From: SHVO01 sp041906145
Lineage (GTDB): Bacteria > Pseudomonadota > Alphaproteobacteria > Rhodospirillales > Rhodospirillaceae
Direction: 5' to 3'
NCBI GenBank assembly: GCA_041906145.1
Contig: JAYRJU010000001.1
Span: 682,001 to 746,000, forward strand
Length of the DNA stretch: 64,000 nucleotides
Position numbers and translations under genes: made by a program. A model generated the notes under the pieces. The model made no database searches. It was not told the DNA's origin and worked only from the letters and a program-made list of their open reading frames with translations. Positions 56,443 through 64,000 of this stretch are shown here, one piece after another; the first letter of the stretch is position 1; each line of letters begins with the position of its first letter.

Positions 56443-59397
56443 TTACTCTGCGGCCATCTTGCCGACGCGCGAGACGCGTCGGAACGGCTGCGGGATTTGG
56501 TCGACAGGCGTCAGAAGCGCCCACTCGCACAGCTGATTCTGCTCGCGCACGTGGTTCTTCATGAGGCCCGTTGCCGGCGAGGCCGCCGGCGGCCGCCCGG
56601 CATACACCGGACGCTTCGCCTTGATATCGATGCCGTCGAGCGCGTACTCGAGGCGACGGTCGACGAAGGTCCAGGAGCCCATATTCGCGGGCTCTTCCTG
56701 GCACCAGATCACTTCGGCGTTTTTGTACTTCGCGAGTTCACGACCCAGCGTTTCCTTCGGCCATGGATAGAGCTGTTCGACACGCACGATGGCGACATCG
56801 TCGATGCCCTTCTCTTCGCGCGCCTGAAGCAGGTCGTAGTAGACCTTACCGGAGCAAACCACGACGCGACGCACTTTCGCGGGTGCGGCGATCTTCTCGG
56901 TTTCACCGTATACGCGCTGAAAGCTCGACTGTTCGGCCATGTCGGCGAGGGTCGAAACGCAGCGCTTGTGACGCAGCAGCGACTTCGGGGTCATAATGAC
57001 CAGAGGCTTGCGGAAGTTGCGGCGCATTTGACGGCGCAGAGCGTGGTAGTAGTTCGCCGGCGTCGTAAGATTGCAAACCTGCCAGTTATCCTGGGCCGAC
57101 AGCTGCAGATAACGCTCCATGCGCGCCGAGGAGTGCTCGGGGCCCTGCCCTTCGTACCCGTGCGGCAGCAGCATGACGAGGCCCGAAAGGCGCAGCCACT
57201 TGCTTTCGCCCGAATTGATGAACTGATCGATGATCATCTGGGCGCCGTTGGAGAAATCGCCGAACTGCGCTTCCCAGAGAACCAGAGTGTTCGGGTCTGC
57301 GAGGCTGTAACCGTATTCGAAACCAAGCACCGAGAGCTCGGAGAGAGGGCTGTCGATAACTTCGTAATGAGCCTGTTTGCCCGGACGGATGTTGTTGAGC
57401 GGCTGGAAGCGGTTTTCGGTATTCTGATCGATGATCACCGACTGACGCTGCGAGAACGTGCCGCGGCCGCAATCCTGGCCCGAAAGGCGCACCGGCGTGC
57501 CTTCGACGCAAAGCGTGCCGTAGGCGAGCGCTTCGGCTGTCGCCCAATCAATGTCCTTGCCGGTCTCAATGGACTCTTTTTTCGACTTGAGCTGCCGCGA
57601 GATCTTGGGGTTGACCGCGACACCATCCGGGACTGTGCACAACGCGAGACCGACTTCCTTGAGGAGATCGAGGGACACGCCGGTTTTGTCGTCGCGGTAT
57701 TCTTCTTCCTCGCCCATTTGCGCGAGGCCTTTCCACGCGCCTTCGAGCCAGTCGGCTTTGTTGGGCTTGAAGCTGGACGCGGATTCGAAGTCGGCTTCCA
57801 TCATGTGCATGAAGCGCGCCATCATCGCGTCGGCGTCCTGCTGCGAGAAGACGCCTTCACTCACGAGTTGGTTGGCGTAGATCGTGCGGGTCGAGACGTG
57901 CCCTTCGATCTTCTTGTACATGAGCGGCTGCGTGAACTTCGGCTCATCGCCTTCGTTGTGACCGAAGCGGCGGTAACACACCATGTCGAGCACGACGTCG
58001 ATGCCGAATTCCTGACGGAATTCCATGGCGAGACGCGCGCAGTACACGACAGCTTCCGGATCATCGCCGTTCACGTGGAAGATCGGCGCTTCCACCATCT
58101 TCGCGATGTCGGTGCAGTAGAGACCCGAACGCGAGTAGCGCGGCGTGGTAGTGAAACCGATCTGATTGTTAATGACGAAGTGGATCGTGCCGCCCGTCGT
58201 GTAACCTTCGATCTGCGAGAAACCGAAGCATTCGGCGATGATGCCTTGGCCCGCGAAAGCCGCGTCGCCATGGATCAAAAGGCCCATGACCTGCTTGCGG
58301 TCCGTATCGCCCATCTGCTCCTGCTTGGCGCGTACCTTGCCGAGCACGACAGGATCGACCACTTCGAGGTGCGACGGGTTGGCGGTTAGCGAAAGGTGCA
58401 CGACGTTGCCGTCGAACTCACGATCCGCGGAGGTGCCGAGGTGGTACTTCACATCGCCCGAACCTTCGACGGATTCAGGGTTCGGCGAATTGCCTTGGAA
58501 CTCCGAGAACAGCGCCGAGAACGGCTTGTGCATCACGTTCACAAGCACGTTGAGGCGGCCGCGGTGGGCCATGCCGATGACAACCTGCTTGAGGCCAAGC
58601 TGACTGCCGCGCTTGATGACTTGTTCGAGCGCCGGAATCGCGGCTTCGCCGCCGTCGAGCCCGAAGCGCTTGGTGCCGGTGTACTTGATGCCGAGGAATT
58701 TCTCGAACCCTTCGGCCTCCGTGAGACGCTCGAGGATGGCCTTCTTGCCTTCCTTCGAGAACGTCGGCTCGAGACGGTCCTTCTCGAAGCGCTTCACGAG
58801 CCAGTCGCGGTGCTTCGGATGTTGGATATGATGGAATTCGACGCCGATGGTGCCGCAGTAGGTCTGACGGCAGGCGTCGATGATCTGACGCAGCGTCGCC
58901 TTCTGCATGTTGAGCACGCCACCGAGCACGATCTCGCGGTCGAGGTCGGCGTCGGTGAAGCCGTGCGTCTTATGGTCGAGTTCGGGATGGTTTTCCTTCT
59001 TGCCGAGCGCAAGCGGATCGAGAATGGCAACCTGGTGACCGCGCGCGCGATAGGCGCGGATCAGCTGCAGCGCATGAATTGAATCTTCAGCTTGCTTGAG
59101 GACCGCGGCGCTGTCGCCGGCCGGAGCCGCCACTGGCTTGGCTTTGCCGTCGGCCTTGGCTGGAGTTGCTTCCGCCGCCGCGCCGATGATGGTCGTGTCG
59201 GACGGCGCCCAGCTCGCGCCGGTCAGTTCGTTCAGAAGATCCTGGGCGTCGTCGCCCATGTCTTGGAAGAAGCTCGCCCAACTGGCGTCGACCGAGGCCG
59301 GGTTCTTGAGATAGGCGGCGTACAGTTCGCCGATGAAGACGGCATTTGAGCCGGTTAGAAAGGAAGCGTCCACGTTAGAGGTCCCTTTAAGGTCCAT
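56443..59397 (-). CDS. sucA: 2-oxoglutarate dehydrogenase E1 component
   Basis: The 984-residue thiamine-diphosphate enzyme decarboxylates 2-oxoglutarate. Visible signatures include the N-terminal E2-docking helix (GELYAAYLKNP), MAHRGRLNVLVNV, HGDAAFAGQGI, the magnesium/ThDP segment VNGDDPEAV and the C-terminal transketolase-like half with GYEGQGPEHSSAR. It leads sucA-odhB-lpd. The 257-base gap upstream likely holds its own promoter. Confidence 0.97.
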   Translation of the reverse strand: MDLKGTSNVDASFLTGSNAVFIGELYAAYLKNPASVDASWASFFQDMGDDAQDLLNELTGASWAPSDTTIIGAAAEATPAKADGKAKPVAAPAGDSAAVLKQAEDSIHALQLIRAYRARGHQVAILDPLALGKKENHPELDHKTHGFTDADLDREIVLGGVLNMQKATLRQIIDACRQTYCGTIGVEFHHIQHPKHRDWLVKRFEKDRLEPTFSKEGKKAILERLTEAEGFEKFLGIKYTGTKRFGLDGGEAAIPALEQVIKRGSQLGLKQVVIGMAHRGRLNVLVNVMHKPFSALFSEFQGNSPNPESVEGSGDVKYHLGTSADREFDGNVVHLSLTANPSHLEVVDPVVLGKVRAKQEQMGDTDRKQVMGLLIHGDAAFAGQGIIAECFGFSQIEGYTTGGTIHFVINNQIGFTTTPRYSRSGLYCTDIAKMVEAPIFHVNGDDPEAVVYCARLAMEFRQEFGIDVVLDMVCYRRFGHNEGDEPKFTQPLMYKKIEGHVSTRTIYANQLVSEGVFSQQDADAMMARFMHMMEADFESASSFKPNKADWLEGAWKGLAQMGEEEEYRDDKTGVSLDLLKEVGLALCTVPDGVAVNPKISRQLKSKKESIETGKDIDWATAEALAYGTLCVEGTPVRLSGQDCGRGTFSQRQSVIIDQNTENRFQPLNNIRPGKQAHYEVIDSPLSELSVLGFEYGYSLADPNTLVLWEAQFGDFSNGAQMIIDQFINSGESKWLRLSGLVMLLPHGYEGQGPEHSSARMERYLQLSAQDNWQVCNLTTPANYYHALRRQMRRNFRKPLVIMTPKSLLRHKRCVSTLADMAEQSSFQRVYGETEKIAAPAKVRRVVVCSGKVYYDLLQAREEKGIDDVAIVRVEQLYPWPKETLGRELAKYKNAEVIWCQEEPANMGSWTFVDRRLEYALDGIDIKAKRPVYAGRPPAASPATGLMKNHVREQNQLCEWALLTPVDQIPQPFRRVSRVGKMAAE

Positions 59398-59654
59398 TCT
59401 GGAGGGGGCCGGGAAATTTTTCGGGCCTAAGGAGACGTCTCCACCCCGGACATGGCACCGCCGGTTAGCCCGTCCAGACCCTTAGATCATTGAAAACTAA
59501 GAGTGGGATCGCCCCGATGCAGCGTCAATCCGGGCTGTGCCTCCCGGCGCCAACCCTCGCGGGGAGTCTTAGACGAAAAGACTGTGTGTGACAACGAGTT
59601 ACCCGTGAAAAACAGCGCCTTTTAGCCCAACTGCATGTCAGTGAGGCGCGGCGT
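59398..59654. other. Spacer upstream of sucA
   Basis: The 257 bases between the sulfotransferase stop and sucA are long for this operon and probably contain a sucA promoter. A perfect 12-base palindrome, GGAGACGTCTCC, lies at 59431-59442, 34 bases before the sucA ATG. It could be an operator or chance. No gene is supported. Confidence 0.45.
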
Positions 59655-60329
59655 TCATATGATCCCGTAAGCGACAGGGTCGGCGCTGTAACCGAAAAGG
59701 GCGGCGTCGCGCTCCACGAGGCTCGCCACAATGCCAAAGGTCTCAGGCGTATAAAGGCCGGCCCAAGGGGCGTGATAGCTCTGATTGAGGTGATCGAGGG
59801 GCAGCGTTTCCAGATTGAGCGCCTCAACCGCTCGGCGGAAATCCGCCGGAAGGAATTCGTGACGGCCGACAAAAGTCGCCGCCAGATCCCCCGCTTCATC
59901 CGTAACGTAAGGATGTTGTAAGCCGACCCAACGCGCGCCGTCCTTGCCGGCAAGCACGCGCCGCACGTAGGCGTCGAAGGCGCCGGCAGCGGTAGCTTCA
60001 CCGTGACCGTCGATCTGGGGATTGTGAAGGCGATAGTGAAACCATGAGACCGCGACGTCCCACGGATTGCGGACAAAACAGAACGTGTAATAGGACGCGT
60101 AGGCCTCACGGCCCAACACTTGGATCACCGTTTTCGCGGCGGTATGCTGACTGAAGATGGCCGCTCCCGCCGGCAAACCGCGTTCAACGGCCCGGCGCTC
60201 GCGCGCAGCGGTGTCGCCGCGCCGCAGGCCGTGAAAAATATCCAAATGAGATAGCGCGCCGTGAACCGAGGTGCCCGCCGCTTTGGGCACGTGGATGAAG
60301 ATGAACCTTTTCTCGGTCGATAAAATCAC
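59655..60329 (-). CDS. Sulfotransferase family protein
   Basis: The 224-residue protein has the PAPS-binding loop HVPKAAGTS (13-21) right after an N-terminal strand (RFIFI), and the second PAPS motif FVRNPWDVAVSWFHY, as in type 2 (carbohydrate) sulfotransferases. It has no signal peptide, so it acts in the cytoplasm on an unknown acceptor. The only usable start is GTG 60329, which lies inside a stable hairpin. It sits between pagL and sucA, in an otherwise TCA-cycle operon. Confidence 0.85.
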   Translation of the reverse strand: MILSTEKRFIFIHVPKAAGTSVHGALSHLDIFHGLRRGDTAARERRAVERGLPAGAAIFSQHTAAKTVIQVLGREAYASYYTFCFVRNPWDVAVSWFHYRLHNPQIDGHGEATAAGAFDAYVRRVLAGKDGARWVGLQHPYVTDEAGDLAATFVGRHEFLPADFRRAVEALNLETLPLDHLNQSYHAPWAGLYTPETFGIVASLVERDAALFGYSADPVAYGII

Positions 60330-60353
60330 GGATGCCCTGCACCCGTGATTTTA
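60321..60353 (-). promoter_or_regulatory. Hairpin over the sulfotransferase start codon
   Basis: An 11-base perfect stem (60321-60331 with 60343-60353; TAAAATCACGG and complement) has an 11-base loop. On the mRNA the loop carries the purine-rich AGGGCA and the 3' arm contains the GTG start. The 3' arm ends in TTTTA, so the structure could also act as a weak terminator after pagL. Either way it should limit sulfotransferase expression. Confidence 0.65.
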
Positions 60354-60368
60354 TAAATAGACATGCGC

Positions 60369-60893
60369 TTAGAGCGCGAACGCCCAGGTGAGAAGCAGCG
60401 AGTTCTCACCGGGGTTATGGCTGTTTATGCCAGCGTTGGAGATGTGCGTGAGATAGAGGCCTACGCGGCTGGCATCCGTCACGGCGTAGCTGAGGTTGAC
60501 GCCGAGATGGAACTCGAAGGTACCGCCAAGATCGAGACCGGCGCCGCGCGAATAAGCGCCGACACCGGCGGACGGCGTGAAGTACCAGCGTTGATTACCG
60601 CCAATATCGAAGGGCGCTGCGAAACCGCCGTATACGAACTTGCTGCCGAGCGTGGTGGCCATGAAGCCGGCCATCGGCTTCAAGCCGCTGAACGAGTCCG
60701 TTTCAAACAGGCCGAGGCCGCTTTGAACTTCAAAACGGCCTTCGAGCACCTGATGGTCGTAGTTGAAGTTGACGTCCCAAATCCCGGCCCCAACGGTGAG
60801 AAGCGTGGGGTCGTCCGCGGCCATAGCGGGCGCCGTGACACATGCAATGGCCGCGGCGAGAGACGCCGCGCGGAAAAACCGCGACATCGACAT
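60369..60893 (-). CDS. pagL: PagL-like lipid A 3-O-deacylase
   Basis: The 174-residue product has a signal peptide (about 1-25, ending APAMA) and then an eight-strand beta-barrel pattern with alternating hydrophobic residues. The PagL catalytic set is visible near the C-terminus: His150 and Ser152 in LTHISNAG, and Glu163 in NPGENS. It ends in a hydrophobic strand (LLLTWAFAL), as outer-membrane barrels do. Its ATG overlaps the sucD stop by one base (TAATG), so it is translationally coupled to a TCA-cycle gene. Confidence 0.85.
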   Translation of the reverse strand: MSMSRFFRAASLAAAIACVTAPAMAADDPTLLTVGAGIWDVNFNYDHQVLEGRFEVQSGLGLFETDSFSGLKPMAGFMATTLGSKFVYGGFAAPFDIGGNQRWYFTPSAGVGAYSRGAGLDLGGTFEFHLGVNLSYAVTDASRVGLYLTHISNAGINSHNPGENSLLLTWAFAL

Positions 60894-61768
60894 TATCCCT
60901 TCAGAGCTTTCACCATGGTGGAGCCAAGCGCCGACGGCGAATCGGCGACCATGAAGCCGGCCGAGCGCATGGCTTCGAACTTCGCATCCGCCGTGCCTTT
61001 GCCACCGGAGATGATGGCACCGGCGTGGCCCATGCGGCGGCCCGGAGGCGCCGTCGAGCCCGCGACGAAGCCGACGATGGGCTTCTTCTTCTTCGCGGCC
61101 TTGTAGAACGCGGCGGCGTCTTCCTCGGCGGTGCCGCCGATTTCGCCGATCATGATGATGCCTTGCGTTTCATCGTCGCCCAGGAACATGTCCAGGCAAT
61201 CGATGAAGTTGGTGCCGTTGACGGGATCACCGCCGATACCAATGCAGGTCGTCTGGCCGAGGCCAGCAGCGGTGGTCTGCGCGACGGCTTCATAGGTGAG
61301 CGTACCGGAACGCGAGACGATGCCGATCTTGCCGCGCTGGTGAATGTGCCCCGGCATGATGCCGATCTTGCATTCACCCGGCGTAATCACGCCTGGGCAA
61401 TTCGGACCGACGAGACGCGTCTTGGAGCCTTGCAAAGCGCGCTTCACGCGCACCATGTCGAGCACGGGAATCCCTTCGGTAATGCACACCGCGAGCGGAA
61501 TTTCCGCGTCGATGGCTTCCAGGATCGCGTCGGCGGCGAATGGCGGCGGCACGTAAATGACCGTCGCGTCGCAACCCGTCTTCGCTTTCGCGTCAGCAAC
61601 CGTGTCGAACACCGGCAGGTCGAGATGCGTGGTGCCGCCCTTACCGGGGGTCACGCCGCCGACCATTTTAGTGCCGTACGCGATCGCTTGTTCGGAGTGG
61701 AAGGTGCCCTGGCTGCCGGTGAAACCCTGACAGATGACCTTCGTGTTCTTACCAATGAGGACGGCCAT
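60893..61768 (-). CDS. sucD: Succinyl-CoA synthetase subunit alpha
   Basis: The 291-residue alpha subunit binds CoA (FTGSQGTFHSEQAI, 16-29) and carries the phosphorylated His248 in RRMGHAGAIISGGKG. It starts directly after the sucC stop with no gap, and its own stop overlaps the start of pagL. Confidence 0.97.
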   Translation of the reverse strand: MAVLIGKNTKVICQGFTGSQGTFHSEQAIAYGTKMVGGVTPGKGGTTHLDLPVFDTVADAKAKTGCDATVIYVPPPFAADAILEAIDAEIPLAVCITEGIPVLDMVRVKRALQGSKTRLVGPNCPGVITPGECKIGIMPGHIHQRGKIGIVSRSGTLTYEAVAQTTAAGLGQTTCIGIGGDPVNGTNFIDCLDMFLGDDETQGIIMIGEIGGTAEEDAAAFYKAAKKKKPIVGFVAGSTAPPGRRMGHAGAIISGGKGTADAKFEAMRSAGFMVADSPSALGSTMVKALKG

Positions 61769-62968
61769 TTATGCGGCCTCCTTCACGGCCTTAACGACTT
61801 TCTGCGCGGCGTCCGCGAGATTGTCGGCGGTAATTATGGGAAGTCCGGAATCGGCCATGATCTTCTTGCCTAGTTCCACATTCGTGCCTTCGAGGCGCAC
61901 GACGAGCGGAACATTGAGGCTGATTTCACGGGCCGCGGCGACAACGCCTTCGGCGATGACGTCACAACGCATGATACCGCCGAAGATGTTGACGAGGATG
62001 CCTTCGACGTTCGGATCGGAAAGGATGATCTTGAACGCGGTGGTGACGCGCTCGCGCGTCGCGCCGCCGCCGACGTCGAGGAAGTTCGCCGGCTCGCCGC
62101 CGTAGAGCTTAATGATGTCCATGGTGGCCATCGCCAAACCCGCGCCGTTCACCATGCAGCCGATGGAGCCGTCGAGCTTGATGTAGTTGAGGTCGTGCTT
62201 GGAAGCTTCGAGTTCCATCGGATCTTCTTCATCCTCATCGCGCAGCTCGACGATTTCCGGATGACGGTAGAGAGAGTTGGAATCGAAATTCATCTTGGCG
62301 TCGAGCGGAAGGACTTCGCCTTCGCCCGTGACGACCAGCGGATTTATTTCCAGCATGGACGCGTCTGTGTCGATAAACGCCTTGTAGAGAGACGTGAGCA
62401 GCTTTGTCGCCGACTTCACCTGCTTGTCCGACAAACCGAGAGCGAACGCGATCTTGCGACAATGGAAGCCCTGGATGCCCGTCGCGGGATCGATGCTTTG
62501 CAGGAAGATTTTTTCCGGCGTTTCGTGGGCGACGTCTTCGATGTTCACACCGCCTTCGGTGGACGCCATGATGGTGACGCGCGAGCTGGTGCGGTCGACG
62601 AGCATGGACAGATAGAGTTCGCGGGTGATGTTACAGCCCGCTTCGATATAAACGCGCTTCACCTGCTTGCCGGCGTCGCCCGTCTGGATGGTGACCAGCG
62701 TGCGGCCGATCATTTGCGCGGCGTTTTCCTTCACCTCGGCGACGGATTTGACGACGCGCACGCCGCCTTTACCGCCGGCTTCGGCTTCCTTGAATTTGCC
62801 TTTGCCGCGGCCGCCCGCATGGATCTGCGATTTGACCACGTAGACGCCCTGGGGAAGGCTTTCGGCGACTTTCGCCGCTTCTTCGGCCGTGTAAGCCACG
62901 CCGCCCGGGAGAACAGGTACGCCGTACTTCTTCAGCACCTGTTTCGCTTGGTACTCGTGAATATTCAT
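61769..62968 (-). CDS. sucC: Succinyl-CoA synthetase subunit beta
   Basis: The 399-residue ATP-grasp subunit begins MNIHEYQAKQVLKKYGVPV, has the nucleotide-binding QIHAGGRGKGKFKEA and the C-terminal GGIMRCDVIAEGVV. With SucD it makes GTP or ATP from succinyl-CoA. It lies 30 bases after mdh and abuts sucD. Confidence 0.97.
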   Translation of the reverse strand: MNIHEYQAKQVLKKYGVPVLPGGVAYTAEEAAKVAESLPQGVYVVKSQIHAGGRGKGKFKEAEAGGKGGVRVVKSVAEVKENAAQMIGRTLVTIQTGDAGKQVKRVYIEAGCNITRELYLSMLVDRTSSRVTIMASTEGGVNIEDVAHETPEKIFLQSIDPATGIQGFHCRKIAFALGLSDKQVKSATKLLTSLYKAFIDTDASMLEINPLVVTGEGEVLPLDAKMNFDSNSLYRHPEIVELRDEDEEDPMELEASKHDLNYIKLDGSIGCMVNGAGLAMATMDIIKLYGGEPANFLDVGGGATRERVTTAFKIILSDPNVEGILVNIFGGIMRCDVIAEGVVAAAREISLNVPLVVRLEGTNVELGKKIMADSGLPIITADNLADAAQKVVKAVKEAA

Positions 62969-62998
62969 GTTGTTCCGCTTTGCGAGAGGAGCGTGGGA

Positions 62999-63964
62999 TT
63001 ACTTTTTGAGAGACGGATCGATGTTCTTGCAGCCGTCGACGAGGCCGCGCACCGAGGCCACCGAGTGCGAGAACATCTTCTGCTCTTCGGCATTGAGGGT
63101 GATCTCGACCACGCGCTCGACGCCGCCTTCACCGATGATGACCGGCACGCCGACATAAAGGTCCTTCTCGCCGTACTGGCCGTTGATGTAGGCCGCGACG
63201 GGGAGAACGCGCTTCTGATCCTTAAGGTAAGCTTCCGCCATTTCCACGGCCGAGGCGGCCGGGGCGTAGAAGGCCGAGCCGGTCTTCAGAAGGCCGACGA
63301 TCTCGGCGCCGCCGTCACGGGTACGCTGAACGATCTTGTCGAGCTTTTCCTGGCTGGTCCAACCCATCTTGACGAGGTCAGGCAACGGGATGCCGGCGAC
63401 GGTGGAGTAGCGCACAAGCGGCACCATGGTGTCGCCGTGACCGCCGAGCACAAACGCGGTGATGTCCTTCACGGAGACTTTGAACTCTTCCGAGAGGAAG
63501 TAACGGAAACGCGCGCTGTCGAGCACGCCCGCCATGCCGACGACCTTGTTGTGCGGCAGTCCCGAGAATTCGCGCAGCGCCCACACCATTGCATCCAAGG
63601 GATTGGTGATGCAGATCACGAACGCATTCGGGCAATTGGCCTTGATGCCTTCGCCGACGGCCTTCATGACCTTCAGATTGATGCCGAGAAGATCGTCGCG
63701 GCTCATGCCCGGCTTGCGCGGCACGCCGGCGGTGACGATGACCACATCCGCGCCCTTGATCGCGCCGTAATCGTTCGCGCCTGAGTAGGCGGCGTCGACG
63801 CGCTCAACCGGGGTGGATTCGGCGATATCAAGACCTTTGCCCTGGGGGATGCCCTCGGCGATGTCAAACAACACCACGTCACCGAGTTCCTTGAGACCGA
63901 TCAGGTGCGCGAGCGTGCCGCCAATGTTGCCGGAACCTACGAGCGCAATCTTCTTGCGTGCCAT
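62999..63964 (-). CDS. mdh: Malate dehydrogenase
   Basis: The 321-residue, LDH-like NAD-dependent malate dehydrogenase has the Rossmann loop GSGNIGGTLAH near residue 10, the mobile-loop arginines in VPRKPGMSR and the catalytic His176 in GGHGDTMVP. It is the first gene of the mdh-sucC-sucD transcript inside this window; the upstream region is cut off after 36 bases. Confidence 0.97.
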   Translation of the reverse strand: MARKKIALVGSGNIGGTLAHLIGLKELGDVVLFDIAEGIPQGKGLDIAESTPVERVDAAYSGANDYGAIKGADVVIVTAGVPRKPGMSRDDLLGINLKVMKAVGEGIKANCPNAFVICITNPLDAMVWALREFSGLPHNKVVGMAGVLDSARFRYFLSEEFKVSVKDITAFVLGGHGDTMVPLVRYSTVAGIPLPDLVKMGWTSQEKLDKIVQRTRDGGAEIVGLLKTGSAFYAPAASAVEMAEAYLKDQKRVLPVAAYINGQYGEKDLYVGVPVIIGEGGVERVVEITLNAEEQKMFSHSVASVRGLVDGCKNIDPSLKK

Positions 63965-64000
63965 TTTTACCTCTGTGTTATGTGCGGAAGGGCCTTGGAA

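Noticed and set aside
56401..58389. 662-codon plus-strand frame opposite sucA
   Set aside because: A shadow of sucA; no recognisable motifs and composition as expected for antisense reading.

Overview
The window is a dense, high-GC stretch of a chromosome, almost certainly from an alphaproteobacterium. Three things point there: an atpHAGDC operon without the F0 genes, a mdh-sucC-sucD / sucA-odhB-lpd block, and alphaproteobacterial-type families such as DUF2336, DUF484 next to xerC, a YibQ-like protein next to rppH, and a dnaX-ybaB-recR cluster below a small SRP RNA. The order is not resolved. I recognise no tRNA, rRNA, CRISPR array, insertion sequence, phage gene or restriction/defence island, and base composition looks even.

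Layout. 1-2.7 kb: the end of an unknown protein, then the peroxide-defence genes ahpC-ahpD with divergent oxyR sharing an AT-rich inverted repeat. 2.7-6.1 kb: panB-panC, a possible 25-residue membrane microprotein and an orphan sensor kinase. 6.4-12 kb: rpmH-rnpA-yidD-yidC-engB-argB, a HAD nucleotidase and a small secreted protein. 12-14.2 kb: a Lys/Arg-rich H1-like protein, a small helix-rich protein and the NHEJ protein Ku. 14.3-17.7 kb: an operon of a PAS-GAF-GGDEF diguanylate cyclase, a DUF2336 protein and a small membrane protein, divergent from dapD-dapE. 20.4-23.3 kb: def-fmt-GNAT-truA. 23.4-27 kb: a DUF4139 protein, rmuC and a DUF4136 lipoprotein.

27.1-30 kb: SRP RNA, dnaX, ybaB and recR on the minus strand. 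30-36.9 kb: gpmI, an EnvC-like protein, ctpA, a YibQ-like protein and rppH on the plus strand. 36.9-40.4 kb: periplasmic asparaginase, DUF1272, a tautomerase, an HxlR-type regulator and a ferritin-like protein. 40.5-47.9 kb: the F1 ATP synthase operon and priA. 48-53.5 kb: transaldolase-like aldolase, DUF484, xerC, rhomboid protease, a Cys-containing secreted protein, and a response regulator/histidine kinase pair in which the kinase is frameshifted. 53.6-64 kb: TCA-cycle genes on the minus strand (mdh, sucC, sucD, sucA, odhB, lpd), interrupted between sucD and sucA by a PagL-type lipid A deacylase and a sulfotransferase.

Most genes are housekeeping: translation and protein export, lysine/arginine/pantothenate synthesis, ATP production, TCA cycle and cell-wall remodelling. 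I see no convincing complete new system. The best leads are the outer-membrane/sulfotransferase insertion in the TCA operon with a hairpin over a start codon, the broken kinase gene, the microprotein, the basic protein beside Ku, and two cell-envelope proteins whose enzyme domains have lost catalytic residues.
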